A stretch of 64,000 bases of DNA from an uncultured Senegalimassilia sp. (GTDB lineage: Bacteria > Actinomycetota > Coriobacteriia > Coriobacteriales > Eggerthellaceae). The DNA is taken from NCBI RefSeq assembly GCF_934636665.1, contig NZ_CAKUAT010000004.1, positions 62,001-126,000 of the forward strand, given 5' to 3'. Shown here piece after piece: positions 1 to 8,770 of the stretch; position 1 is the stretch's first letter, and each line of letters begins with the position of its first letter. The notes under the pieces were generated by a model, which was given only the letters and a program-made list of their open reading frames with translations, was not told the DNA's origin and made no database searches. Position numbers and translations under genes: made by a program.

Positions 1-966
1 GAGCGACAGTTTCTCAAGCGCCTCTTTGAGCGGCTCGTACTGGTCGGAGTCGATGGGGAACAGGCCGGTATACACCATGGGCTTGGCCTCGCGGTAACCC
101 GGCAGGGGCTCGTCGACGCCGCCCTCGGCCAACGTGAGCGTATCGCCCACCTTCACCTGGGAAAGGTCCTTCAGGCCGGTGACCAGGTAGCCGACCTCGC
201 CCACGCCGAGCTGTGGCAGCGGCTCCTCGGCGGGATGGCGCGCTCCCACCTCTTCGGCCAAGATGATCTTGCCGCTGGCCATGAGCTTGAGCTTCTGGCC
301 CTTGCGCATGGCGCCATCCACCACGCGCACAAGCGCCACGACGCCGCGGTACGGATCGAAGTAGCTATCGAAGATAAGCGCGCGCAGGGGCGCATCGGCG
401 TTGCCCTGGGGCGCGGGAATGTTGTAGACCACGGCCTCGAGCAGGTCATGGACGCCGACGCCGGTTTTGCCGCTTGCCAGCACGGCATCGTCGGCCGGGA
501 TGGCAAGACCGTCCTCGATCTCGGCCTTGACGCGCTCGGGTTCGGCACTGGGGAGGTCGATTTTGTTGATGAGCGGGATGATCTCAAGGTTGGCGTTCAT
601 GGCCATCATGGCGTTGGCCACCGTTTGCGCCTCGACGCCCTGGGTGGCGTCGACCACGAGCACGGCGCCTTCGCATGCGGCCAGGCTGCGGCTGACCTCA
701 TAGGTGAAGTCGACATGACCCGGCGTGTCGATGAGGTTGAACTGGTAGGTTTCGCCATCATCAGCGGTGTAGTTCACGCGAACGGCCTGGCTTTTGATGG
801 TGATGCCGCGTTCGCGCTCGATGTCCATGCTGTCAAGCAGCTGGGCCTGCATGTCGCGATGAGCCACGGTGCCGGTCATCTCCAAGACGCGATCGGAGAG
901 CGTGGACTTACCATGGTCGATATGGGCGATAATGCTGAAGTTTCGGATATGCGATGGGTCGGTCAT
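1..966 (-). CDS. lepA: Elongation factor 4 (LepA), N-terminal half, cut by window edge
   Basis: Ribosome-associated translational GTPase that back-translocates or remodels stalled elongating ribosomes. About 322 of the usual ~600 residues lie in the window; the C-terminal part is beyond base 1. The protein starts [20 protein letters not shown], with the P-loop at residues 14-22, the G3 motif DTPGH at 80-84, NKID at 134-137 and SGKTG as the G5 equivalent, all typical of LepA. The ATG at 966 is chosen because AAGAGGG lies just upstream. rpsT next to lepA is a common bacterial arrangement, although here rpsT points the other way and a small lipoprotein gene lies between them. Confidence 0.95.
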   Translation of the reverse strand, partial: MTDPSHIRNFSIIAHIDHGKSTLSDRVLEMTGTVAHRDMQAQLLDSMDIERERGITIKSQAVRVNYTADDGETYQFNLIDTPGHVDFTYEVSRSLAACEGAVLVVDATQGVEAQTVANAMMAMNANLEIIPLINKIDLPSAEPERVKAEIEDGLAIPADDAVLASGKTGVGVHDLLEAVVYNIPAPQGNADAPLRALIFDSYFDPYRGVVALVRVVDGAMRKGQKLKLMASGKIILAEEVGARHPAEEPLPQLGVGEVGYLVTGLKDLSQVKVGDTLTLAEGGVDEPLPGYREAKPMVYTGLFPIDSDQYEPLKEALEKLSL

Positions 967-1127
967 GTGCCCTCTTGCTTTCTTAACGCCGTAGTATTGC
1001 GACGGCTACATGACGGGCTTGCCAGGCGCGTCAGCGCGCCGCGGACGATGTATTGCCGCCGTGCAACCATGATGTTTGCATAGAAACTTATTTTACCAGC
1101 TGACGGCCGTTCCCTGCCGCCATAGCA

Positions 1128-1553
1128 CTACAATTCCACGTCAGCGGGCCCTGAAGCATCCGGCGATACCGTGACGAGCTGGGCTTTGACGCTTTGCCCG
1201 TTCACGCAAATCGCCCATGTGCCTTCGGACAGCTGAAGCCGAGCTGAACCGTCGGCCACCTTCGCCGACGAAACCTGCTCGGGGACGAATTTTGAACCGT
1301 CCTGGGAAACGAAGATAGGTTTGCAGACCAGAACCTGTTCGGCAGAGGTTTTGACGGATACGGTTCCGCTAGATTGAATGGCTGACGAAGGTGCGGCAAC
1401 GTCGTAAACCTGTTTCTCGCCCGAATGGCAGCTGGAGCATTCCTGCCCCTGGTCGATAACATCATGTTGGCCAGAACCGCAGCCGACAAGCGCGAACGCC
1501 ATCGCAAGCGCAAACACAGCGCCTGTGGAGATGACAGCCTTTTGAATACCCAT
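1128..1553 (-). CDS. Small secreted lipoprotein with one CXXCH haem-binding motif
   Basis: A 141-residue protein of no family I recognise. It has a lipoprotein signal peptide: a hydrophobic stretch at residues 6-24 ending in ALVGC, with C25 as the lipidated cysteine. Shortly after comes ECSSCH, with C39, C42 and H43 forming a classical c-type haem attachment motif. The remaining ~95 residues look like a small beta-rich domain. An AAAAGGGG ribosome binding site precedes the ATG. It is monocistronic between lepA and rpsT. Because the haem motif immediately follows the lipid anchor, I infer a membrane-tethered monohaem electron-transfer protein outside the cell. Alternatively the cysteines bind a metal or form a disulfide. 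Confidence 0.7.
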   Translation of the reverse strand: MGIQKAVISTGAVFALAMAFALVGCGSGQHDVIDQGQECSSCHSGEKQVYDVAAPSSAIQSSGTVSVKTSAEQVLVCKPIFVSQDGSKFVPEQVSSAKVADGSARLQLSEGTWAICVNGQSVKAQLVTVSPDASGPADVEL

Positions 1554-1929
1554 TATTCAGCCCCTTTTGGATGAAACGTGCTATCGAGTTGTGCATTGTT
1601 CTGCACAACTGCAAATCAACAGGTGCAAAACCGTGCGATATCGGCTATTCTATCTCATTGCGTATCCGGCATATGCGTGCCCTTGCAATCTACGCAGGGC
1701 TTCCGCAGACAAGGCTGCATGAAGGATCATCGTGGTGCCGGGTGGCCGATTGGCTAGCTGAATGGGAAATCCTGTCCATTCCCGCATATGCGTTTATCAC
1801 GCGTATTAAGCGCTTGATCGCATATGCCAATCCGTCACCTGTGCATCTCACCCACTCCTTCGCAGCTGCGCCGAATGCGCAAAGCAAGCCGAAAACGGCG
1901 AAACCACGTTAGAGCGAAGGAGTTTCACA
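1554..1929. other. Divergent intergenic region with three GCATATGC palindromes
   Basis: The 376-base region between the lipoprotein gene (leftward) and rpsT (rightward) contains no credible gene. It holds three exact copies of the 8-base palindrome GCATATGC at 1669-1676, 1784-1791 and 1820-1827, each also matching GCATATGCG in one orientation. This density is far above chance and could mark an operator for one of the two divergent genes. No confident -35/-10 pair was identified. Confidence 0.4.
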
Positions 1930-2448
1930 ATGGCAAACATCAAGAGCCAGAAGAAGCGCAACATCACCAACGAGAAGTCCCGTCAGCGTAACCGCGCCAT
2001 CAAGTCCGAGCTGAAGACCGCTGTGCGCGCTGCACGTGAGGCCGTTGCTGCCGGCGACGCAACCGCTGCTTACGCCAAGGGTCTGTACGCTTGCCGTCTG
2101 CTCGACAAGGCCGTCTCCAAGGGCGTTATCCACAAGAACCAGGCCGCTAACCGCAAGTCCGGCGTGATGGCCCTCGTCAACACCATCGTCACCGACGAGG
2201 TGCGCGCCGCTTACGTGAAGCCCGAGGCCAAGAAGCAGGAGGCCACCGGCTCCAAGAAGGCGGCTCGCAAGGCTGAGAAGGCTGCCGCTTACAAGGCTGC
2301 TGCCGAGGAGAAAGCCAAGCGCGTTGCCGAGCAGCAGAAGCTCGAGGCCGCTGCCGCAGAGCGCAAGGCCAAGGAGGCCGCCGAGGCTGCTGCCGCCGAG
2401 GCCGCCGCTGAGGCTGAGGCCGCTGAGGGCGAAGAGGCTGCTGAATAG
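1930..2448 (+). CDS. rpsT: 30S ribosomal protein S20 with long Ala/Lys/Glu-rich C-terminal tail
   Basis: Primary-binding protein of the small ribosomal subunit that contacts 16S rRNA. Residues 1 to about 88 match S20 well ([20 protein letters not shown] start and the [20 protein letters not shown] segment). The family is usually about 85-90 residues, but this protein has 172. The extra ~80 residues are a low-complexity Ala/Lys/Glu segment that begins basic and becomes strongly acidic ([13 protein letters not shown] at the end), predicted to be a long charged helix. The start is supported by GAAGGAG just upstream. A strong terminator follows directly, so the tail is inside the genuine gene and does not result from a lost stop codon read into a neighbour. 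Confidence 0.95.
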   Translation: MANIKSQKKRNITNEKSRQRNRAIKSELKTAVRAAREAVAAGDATAAYAKGLYACRLLDKAVSKGVIHKNQAANRKSGVMALVNTIVTDEVRAAYVKPEAKKQEATGSKKAARKAEKAAAYKAAAEEKAKRVAEQQKLEAAAAERKAKEAAEAAAAEAAAEAEAAEGEEAAE

Positions 2449-2471
2449 CAACTCGCCTACTGGTGAATCAA

Positions 2472-2505
2472 GAAAGGCTCCGGATTTCCGGAGCCTTTCT
2501 TTTTT
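2472..2505 (+). terminator. Rho-independent terminator of rpsT
   Basis: Perfect 13-bp inverted repeat (left arm 2472-2484, right arm 2487-2499) followed by a run of seven T. It ends rpsT transcription and lies between the convergent rpsT and holA. Confidence 0.93.
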
Positions 2506-2629
2506 ATACAAATACGCATCCAACGCGATGATCGGGTGGGCTGGGCTCGAATCGAATGCGCACATCTCACCCGATCAACGAAGTATTCGAGCACGAACCG
2601 ATGACGCAAAACGGGCTCGAATCGCACCA

Positions 2630-3607
2630 TTACCCCCGCTTCGCGGTGACGTTCACCACCCATTCGCGGAATGCCTCATCAGGGTCGCCGCCGCTTTTCA
2701 TTGCCTGCTCGGTATCACGAGCGGTGATAAGGGCCTGCCGCAACTCCTGCGGTGTGTACTTCCGCGCCCATGTCGCATGGTTTTTCACACGCCAGTCGGG
2801 CTGCTTAAGCGCGGCAGCTATCCCTCGCCCCTGCCCACGGGCGGCAAGGCTTTGCGCGCACATAAGCTCGCGGATGCGCGTGACGCACATAGGAAGAAGC
2901 GCGTGGGGCGATACCGATTTCATACGCTGCAAATCGAGCAGGCATTTTGCCGTGTCGCGCGCGGCGAACGCGTTCGTGAACTCCCAGGGCTTAACCTCAG
3001 CAGTGCGGCTGACAAGCGAGCGAACTTCTTGTTCCCCAACCGCAGCGGTACCGGAATGGGCAAGGGCCACCTTCTTGATCTCGGCATCAAGGTGAACGGT
3101 GTCCTCACCCACCAAGTTGACAAGGGCGATGGCCGCGCCTTCCGAAAACGTGACGCCATGCCCCACCGCCATGGAACGCACCAGCTTGGGCAGGTCGCGA
3201 GCCTTCGGCGGGGCGCAGTCGATCACCGCGGTCTTGCCGTGCTTGGCAACCGCTTTGTACAGGCGCGTGTTCTTCGCAAGCTTTTCGGCGATAAGGGCGA
3301 GCACGGTGGTCTCGCAAGGCGCATCCAAATAGCTGACGATTGGTTCCGAATCGGCCTTCTTCAGTTTATCGGCATCCCGAACCTCCACCAAGCGGACAGG
3401 AGATGCGAACGGAATGGTGTTGCATGCATTGACCACGTCATCGCCGGTGAATTCGGGCCCTTCAAACACGTCGGAGTTGAACGACAGGTCGCCCATGCTC
3501 GACAAACGCGCGCGAAGACGCTTCATGACGGCATCGCGCTTCAAGGCGTCCTCACCGGTGATGAGGTACACGGGAAGCAGGGATTGGTTGTTCTTCGAAT
3601 CAGTCAT
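2630..3607 (-). CDS. holA: DNA polymerase III delta subunit
   Basis: Clamp-loader subunit that opens the beta sliding clamp. At 325 residues it is close to the family's usual ~340. The N-terminus LLPVYLITGEDALKRDAVMK and the following Phe-rich segment are typical of HolA, and the body fits the AAA+-like but ATPase-dead fold followed by a helical collar domain. It lies 9 bases after comEC on the same strand. comEA-comEC-holA is a conserved gene order in many Gram-positives, so co-transcription is likely. No strong Shine-Dalgarno is visible before the ATG, which suggests translational coupling to comEC. Confidence 0.92.
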   Translation of the reverse strand: MTDSKNNQSLLPVYLITGEDALKRDAVMKRLRARLSSMGDLSFNSDVFEGPEFTGDDVVNACNTIPFASPVRLVEVRDADKLKKADSEPIVSYLDAPCETTVLALIAEKLAKNTRLYKAVAKHGKTAVIDCAPPKARDLPKLVRSMAVGHGVTFSEGAAIALVNLVGEDTVHLDAEIKKVALAHSGTAAVGEQEVRSLVSRTAEVKPWEFTNAFAARDTAKCLLDLQRMKSVSPHALLPMCVTRIRELMCAQSLAARGQGRGIAAALKQPDWRVKNHATWARKYTPQELRQALITARDTEQAMKSGGDPDEAFREWVVNVTAKRG

Positions 3608-3616
3608 AAGGCTATT

Positions 3617-6019
3617 CTACCGCAGCGTTTTCACGCTGATATGGTCCTTGGCGAATCTGCACGCCACATCCCCGTGCTCGTCGGTGCGCATCACCGCACT
3701 GCCTGCATTCTCAAGAGCCTCGACCGTCGATGCAGCAGGATGTCCGTAGCGGTTTCTTTCTCCCACCGAGCAGAGGGAAACCTGCGGCGACAACAGAGCG
3801 GCCTGATCTTGCGTCAGAGCGTTTTTGGACCCATGGTGTCCAACCTTGTACACGTCGACGTCGTCTATCAAGCCGGCGGAGAGCATTTCCGACACTTCCT
3901 CATGCTCGGCATCTCCCACCAACAAGCTTCGCCATTCCCGACTGCCGTCCCCATCGATATCGGTGTCGACGGTAAAGCACAGGCTATCGCAATTACCCCC
4001 TTCATCTCGGAACGCAACCGGCCAGACGCAGGCGAATTCGAAAACGCCGAACCGAAGCTTATCTCCTTGCGACACGCCCGTGACCTGCTCCTTCCCCACC
4101 AGCGATACAGCTTGTCCCCGGAGCTTTGCGCAGGATGCGCATGAGCACGTAAGGCCATCACACGCGAGAAGAACGCGGTCGACCTGCACCACGCCGTCAA
4201 GCGACGCCAGCGATCCCATATGATCATCGTCGGGATGCGTGATGATAAGGGCGTCAAGACGGGCGATATGGTGCCGCGCCAAGGCTTGGCGAAGCAAGGT
4301 ATCTTGATTTCCCGTATCCACCAACACCGAATGCTTACCGCTGCGAATCAGGATGGCATCGCCTTGTCCGACATCAAGCGCGACAATTTCGTAGCCTCCA
4401 TGGACGATGGGCACCTTCAACAGGGCGAACACGATAACGCAAACGATGCCGGTCACCGATAGAAACCGATACACATAACGATGATCCGGCTTTGGCCACC
4501 ACAGCCATAGCCCGACCGAAACCACAAGACCGACAAGCAACGAGACCGAAGCGGGAGCAACGACCGGGATGCTCGCATAGGGAATCGACGCACAAGCCTG
4601 GACAACCTTGAGAAGCAAAGAAGCGCACCCGCAAGCAAGGGAGGCAACTATATCAGGCGACGACAGCAATGCGCAGGCAACCGCCCCTATGATGCCGGCT
4701 GCGCATACCGGACCGAAAAGCGGCGCAATAGCGATGTTGGCAATCGGAGCTGCTAAAGGAAGCTGGCTGAACAAGGCCGCCGAAAACGGTGTCGCAAGCA
4801 CCGACGAGGCAAACGTCAACGCCAATGCCTCGCGGATAAAAGCCGGCAACCATCCCATGCAAGCCTTTAGCCACGAGTTGATCAACCCACCGAACACGAC
4901 GATTCCCAGCGTGGCCAAAACCGACAACGCGAACGAAGACGACAACGCCGCCTGGGCATCGAGGGCAATCATAAGAGCGATGCAGCATCCGAGCGCAGAT
5001 AACGACGATGCCCGGCGTCGGGCCGTCCACGACGTCATGCCGGCGAGCGTCATAAGCGTAGCTCGAATGGCGGAAGCTGGCATAGCGGTAAGCGCCAGAT
5101 ACGCGGCAAGCAACGCGATTTGAGCAGCTATTGAAATCGGTTTGGGAAAGCGCAAAGCACCGAGTATCGAGGCCACAAGCGCGGCTACGATAGACAGATG
5201 GGCGCCCGAGACCGCAACCACGTGCGCAAGCCCGCTGACCTGGAATTGCCGGTATACCGTCTCCGGCAAATCGGCCCTCCATCCACAGGCGATGGCAGCC
5301 GCAAGGCCAGAATCTCCGCGCAGCGGTTCAGTAAGCGCCCGCACAGCACGTTCCCGAAACGACAACAGCGCAGCACCTGGACCCTGAAGCACAACACGCT
5401 CGCAAGTTCTCAACTTAATATTTGCAGTAATGCCCCGTTGCCAGCCCCACAATGCACGATCTTCCGAAAGCTCCGATACCGTACCGTAACCGGTGAACCG
5501 CTGGCCATACATTGGAGCCTTGAATTCACCAGGGAAAGCAACTTTCGCCGTAAACGATCGCCCAGACCCTTCGGCCTGCACGCGAGCTGTGCAAGAAACG
5601 CCGAATTCGCCCTGTACGCCATCGGATAAGGCGGTGACATGCAACAGGCCCTGTGACCCAAGGGCCGCGTGCTGGGCTTGATGAAGTCGCGCACCTTGCG
5701 CAAAACCCAGAATGCTGCCGCCTAACAACCCCATCATAAGCACCAACGCAAGAAGGTGCTTTCGATAACGCCAAAGCAGGCAGAGGCAACATCCGCAACC
5801 AATGAGAGAACCCGCGCATAACGCAGCGCAAACGACGACCGAAAGGGAACGCGCCCAGAGCAAAGCGGCAACACATCCCGCCCAAACGCCTAGCGCAAAT
5901 GCCAGCACGGGAGGGATAGCAGGACGCGAGGGAAACGATACATCGTCCTCCACGACCCGGTCGTCAGGAACAGCCAAGTCCCAAAGCAGCTCGCTTTGAG
6001 CGGCGCCTACCCGACGCAA
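3617..6019 (-). CDS. comEC: ComEC/Rec2 DNA-uptake channel with metallo-beta-lactamase domain
   Basis: Inner-membrane channel that imports single-stranded DNA during natural transformation. In 800 residues it has N-terminal membrane helices, a soluble DUF4131-like domain, a multi-spanning Competence domain (with the segment VAVSGAHLSIVAALV), and a C-terminal metallo-beta-lactamase-like domain with DVGQGDAILIRSG and the metal-site stretch THPDDDHMGS, thought to degrade one strand. The longest frame begins with TTG at 6019 and overlaps comEA by 13 bases; a GTG near 5953 is an alternative start, so the start is uncertain. It is intact, so transformation is possible at least for this step. Confidence 0.93.
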   Translation of the reverse strand: MRRVGAAQSELLWDLAVPDDRVVEDDVSFPSRPAIPPVLAFALGVWAGCVAALLWARSLSVVVCAALCAGSLIGCGCCLCLLWRYRKHLLALVLMMGLLGGSILGFAQGARLHQAQHAALGSQGLLHVTALSDGVQGEFGVSCTARVQAEGSGRSFTAKVAFPGEFKAPMYGQRFTGYGTVSELSEDRALWGWQRGITANIKLRTCERVVLQGPGAALLSFRERAVRALTEPLRGDSGLAAAIACGWRADLPETVYRQFQVSGLAHVVAVSGAHLSIVAALVASILGALRFPKPISIAAQIALLAAYLALTAMPASAIRATLMTLAGMTSWTARRRASSLSALGCCIALMIALDAQAALSSSFALSVLATLGIVVFGGLINSWLKACMGWLPAFIREALALTFASSVLATPFSAALFSQLPLAAPIANIAIAPLFGPVCAAGIIGAVACALLSSPDIVASLACGCASLLLKVVQACASIPYASIPVVAPASVSLLVGLVVSVGLWLWWPKPDHRYVYRFLSVTGIVCVIVFALLKVPIVHGGYEIVALDVGQGDAILIRSGKHSVLVDTGNQDTLLRQALARHHIARLDALIITHPDDDHMGSLASLDGVVQVDRVLLACDGLTCSCASCAKLRGQAVSLVGKEQVTGVSQGDKLRFGVFEFACVWPVAFRDEGGNCDSLCFTVDTDIDGDGSREWRSLLVGDAEHEEVSEMLSAGLIDDVDVYKVGHHGSKNALTQDQAALLSPQVSLCSVGERNRYGHPAASTVEALENAGSAVMRTDEHGDVACRFAKDHISVKTLR

Positions 6020-6687
6020 ATCGAATCCGCCAACGAAGCATACTTCTTATCGCCGATACCGGATACCCGCTTGAGGTCTTCAACGGTTTTGAACGGGCCG
6101 TTTGCTTGCCTGTCTGCAACGATACGCTGAGCCAATGCAGGCCCTACCCCATTGAGCTGCTGCAGCTGATCGACCGTTGCCGTGTTAATGTCGACTTTCC
6201 CGTTTACGAAAGCCCCACCTGATGACGCCGCAGGCGCACCGGAATCCGATGAAACAGGCGCCCCAGAGCCGGTAACTTGTTGCAAGCTGGGAACGATGAT
6301 CTGCTCCCCATCCTGCACCTGACGGGCAAGGTTGAGCGCATCAACGGCAGCGTCCTCGGCAAAACCACCTGCTGCATCGACGGCCTGCTGCACCCGCGCA
6401 TCGCCGGCAAGCTCATACAACCCGGGATTGGCGACCGACCCTCCGACATGCACAAACAGAGCAGCACTCTCGCTTTGCGCAGGATTAGCCTGCTCCGATT
6501 CATCGTACGAAACGTCGGCTTTCTCAACGGTGAAAGCGGAATCCGGCGCGACCACCGAAGCTAAGCCCACACCGCCTGCAACCAAAACGCAAATCGCCGC
6601 AGCCGTGATGCCGATCACCACGGGAAGTCGAGCGCCTCCCATATGCAGCTTGGCACGAACCGAATCCGCGTACCGAACGAAATCCAT
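6007..6687 (-). CDS. comEA: ComEA-type DNA receptor: SLBB plus helix-hairpin-helix protein
   Basis: Membrane-anchored DNA-binding receptor that passes DNA to ComEC. The ATG at 6687 (MDFVRYADSV) is preferred because AAGGAAAGGGG precedes it; the open frame extends 17 codons further. Residues ~20-45 form one membrane anchor. A beta-grasp SLBB domain follows (FVHVGGSVANPGLYEL and QDGEQIIVPS). After a Ser/Ala/Gly-rich linker comes the paired helix-hairpin-helix DNA-binding domain (KVDINTATVDQLQQLNGVGP, then LKRVSGIGDKKY). The order anchor-SLBB-HhH is the Gram-positive layout. Its end overlaps comEC. Confidence 0.93.
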   Translation of the reverse strand: MDFVRYADSVRAKLHMGGARLPVVIGITAAAICVLVAGGVGLASVVAPDSAFTVEKADVSYDESEQANPAQSESAALFVHVGGSVANPGLYELAGDARVQQAVDAAGGFAEDAAVDALNLARQVQDGEQIIVPSLQQVTGSGAPVSSDSGAPAASSGGAFVNGKVDINTATVDQLQQLNGVGPALAQRIVADRQANGPFKTVEDLKRVSGIGDKKYASLADSICVG

Positions 6688-7109
6688 AAGAGCCCCTTTC
6701 CTTGATTTCGGAAAGCATAGCTCCGCCATCTTGCACAACCCTTGTCGAAAAGGCCGGTCTTAGTCGCATAAACCTTGCAGGATGAGTAAGAAGAAATCCG
6801 AGACGCGCGTCTTCCAAGCACCACGAAATGTCGTTGGAAGTTCGAGAGCGTCTCGAAGCAACGACAAGAAACCTTTCCATGCATCAAAAGCCAACGGCAA
6901 ACGAATTCAAGTGACCGATCGACTCTCGCAAATCAGCTCCACTCGATACGCGCCTGTAATCAATTTCGATGACCGCACAACATGCCGAGTCTTGCTTGCG
7001 TATTGCCGAACACGCGAGAAGGCCGCGCAAAAAGCGCGGCCTTCTCGCTTGCATCTCATGTTGCGCCTGAAAATGAGGCGCCGACCCATGGCGATATTCG
7101 CTGGAAACG
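6688..7109. other. Intergenic region between comEA and thiI
   Basis: About 420 bases. It contains the thiI-operon terminator at 7014-7048 and presumably the comEA promoter. A rightward open frame from 6782 lacks a good ribosome binding site and has no recognisable protein character. No other feature seen. Confidence 0.5.
7014..7048 (-). terminator. Strong hairpin downstream of thiI
   Basis: Perfect 15-bp inverted repeat (7014-7028 and 7034-7048) with a five-base loop of A on the plus strand, about 60 bases after the thiI stop. It lacks a long U tract on either strand, so termination efficiency is uncertain, but its position fits the end of the carA-to-thiI run. Confidence 0.65.
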
Positions 7110-8327
7110 CTATTCCTTGCGAGGCTTTTTCTTCTTGTAGCCGGGGCACTTGTAGTCGTGCGGCTCCGCGGCGTCGGCGAGCTCGGACACCCATTGCTCG
7201 ATAGGAAGCGCCGACTCAGCTTCAAGCACATCCTCGAGCTGCGCATGCGTTTCGGGGTTGCGCGGCATGAACAGCGTGCAGCAATCGGGGGCATCCTGGG
7301 ACGAGATCTCGAACGTGCCGACCTGCTGGGCCATATCGATGATCTCAAGCTTGTCGGTGCCGATGAGGGGACGGAACACCGGCATATCCACCGCCGCATC
7401 GGTGCAGCGGATGTTATCCAAGGTTTGCGAAGCCACCTGGCCGAGCGACTCACCGGTTACCAGGGCCTTCGCCCCTTCCCGACGAGCGATCTCCTGCGCA
7501 ACCTTGAACATAAGGCGGCGATACATGATGACGCGCAGCTGAGGAGGCACCGTCAACGAGATCTCGCGCTGGTAATCGCCGAACGGCACGACATACACGC
7601 GGCCGATGCATCCAGTCTTCTCAAGCACATGCGCGATATCGTCGACCAGATACTCGCTGGTGTCGCTGGTTTGCGGACGGCCGGAGAAATGCACGCCGAT
7701 GCACACGGCGCCGCGACGCGCCATGCGCCACGTTGCCACCGGCGAGTCGATGCCGCTGGATAACAGACAGGCAACCTTGCCCGAGCTTCCAACCGGAAGG
7801 CCGCCGACGCCGCGCACGCTGCGAGCGTATACGTAAGCAGCGTTCTGCACCACTTCAACGCCCACCACCACGTCGGGGTTCTTCATCTGAACCTGCTTTT
7901 CGGGGTGCGCCTCGCACAGCGCAGCGCCGATGATGCGGTTCATATCCATGGAACCGACTTCGAAGTCGGTGTGGTTGCGACGAGCCTGCACCTTGAAGCT
8001 GGTGAAATCATCGACGTCGGCCATGGCCGCCAGCGCTGCTTGCTCCATTTGCGCCAAATCGCGCTCGCACTTGTAACCGGAGGATACGCGGGCAACACCG
8101 GGCACCTTGCGGATGAAGTCGGCGCAACGTTTCTCGGTCTCCCAATCAGTGCCCTCGCGCAGAAACACGCAAAGGCGGCCGGAGATGCGATGAATAGTCA
8201 CCACATCGAAATCGGAGAGCAGCGCCTCAAGGTTTTTGAGCAGGCGCATCTCGAACGTGGAGCGGTTGTGGCCCTTCAGCCCGATTTCGTGATAGTGGAC
8301 CAGGCAAATGCGCTGGAATTCGGTCAT
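7110..8327 (-). CDS. thiI: tRNA uracil 4-sulfurtransferase ThiI (no rhodanese domain)
   Basis: Adenylates U8 of tRNA and transfers sulfur to give 4-thiouridine; it can also supply sulfur for thiamine thiazole. The ATG at 8327 (MTEFQRICLVHYHEIGLKGH) has GAAGGG 8 bases upstream. At 405 residues it has an N-terminal ferredoxin-like plus THUMP region to about 165 and a PP-loop SSGIDSP at 190-196. The PDCCTLFMPRNPET stretch probably carries the sulfur-relay cysteine. The C-terminal rhodanese domain of the E. coli enzyme is absent, as usual in Gram-positives, and the protein ends in a Lys-rich tail. It is last in the mihF-gmk-rpoZ-thiI run. Confidence 0.94.
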   Translation of the reverse strand: MTEFQRICLVHYHEIGLKGHNRSTFEMRLLKNLEALLSDFDVVTIHRISGRLCVFLREGTDWETEKRCADFIRKVPGVARVSSGYKCERDLAQMEQAALAAMADVDDFTSFKVQARRNHTDFEVGSMDMNRIIGAALCEAHPEKQVQMKNPDVVVGVEVVQNAAYVYARSVRGVGGLPVGSSGKVACLLSSGIDSPVATWRMARRGAVCIGVHFSGRPQTSDTSEYLVDDIAHVLEKTGCIGRVYVVPFGDYQREISLTVPPQLRVIMYRRLMFKVAQEIARREGAKALVTGESLGQVASQTLDNIRCTDAAVDMPVFRPLIGTDKLEIIDMAQQVGTFEISSQDAPDCCTLFMPRNPETHAQLEDVLEAESALPIEQWVSELADAAEPHDYKCPGYKKKKPRKE

Positions 8328-8502
8328 ATGAACAACCCTTCGAAACATACGGTAAGCGGGTAAACGGAACAAACCCTCTGCCGTCCTGCAAGCCTTTACG
8401 CTGCTTGCATCACACGAACAATGCGGCAAATGATCAGCGTAGGCAGGCGCAGGACGCCAGAGGGTTCACACGTCAAACGAAAACTGCTTGGCGTAGAAAG
8501 GT

Positions 8503-8763
8503 TTAGTGGTTCTCGGCGTCGATGGTTTCCGGATCGTAGGAAACGTCGCCGCGGGCGATTTCGGAGAAGGCCATGGAAAGCGGCTTCTTATCTGCAGCTT
8601 TAGCGATCTCGACGGCGGTTTGCAGCTGGATGGCGCGATCGCGTTGGCCACGCATCATGTCGTTGATGTCATGGGCGCGCTTGGATGCCAGGGCGCACAG
8701 CAGGAAACGGTCGTTATCGGTTGCGTCCAGAAGGTCGGTGATCCTGGGTTCGATGATGCTCAT
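8503..8763 (-). CDS. rpoZ: RNA polymerase omega subunit
   Basis: Small subunit that helps fold and assemble the beta-prime subunit of RNA polymerase. The 86 residues contain the conserved core: ITDLLDATDNDRFLLCALAS followed by KRAHDINDMMRG, and a C-terminal helix ending in PLSMAFSEIARGDVSY. It starts 7 bases after the gmk stop, an arrangement (gmk-rpoZ) conserved across many bacteria, which supports the call and co-transcription. Confidence 0.94.
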   Translation of the reverse strand: MSIIEPRITDLLDATDNDRFLLCALASKRAHDINDMMRGQRDRAIQLQTAVEIAKAADKKPLSMAFSEIARGDVSYDPETIDAENH

Positions 8764-8770
8764 AGGGTAG

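Noticed and set aside
235..1083. A 282-residue plus-strand open frame opposite lepA
   Set aside because: It is the antisense shadow of the GC-rich lepA gene, and its composition (His/Gly/Asp/Ala-rich) is the usual antisense pattern. LepA on the minus strand is certain.
1571..1912. A 113-residue plus-strand open frame upstream of rpsT
   Set aside because: No ribosome binding site, no family resemblance, and it covers the likely promoter region with the GCATATGC repeats.
2324..4144. A 606-residue plus-strand open frame across rpsT end, holA and comEC
   Set aside because: It runs antisense to holA and comEC and through the rpsT terminator, and it has no recognisable domains.
6782..7204. A Ser/Arg/Lys-rich plus-strand open frame between comEA and thiI
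   Set aside because: Poor start context, crosses the thiI terminator and runs antisense into thiI. No protein-like pattern.
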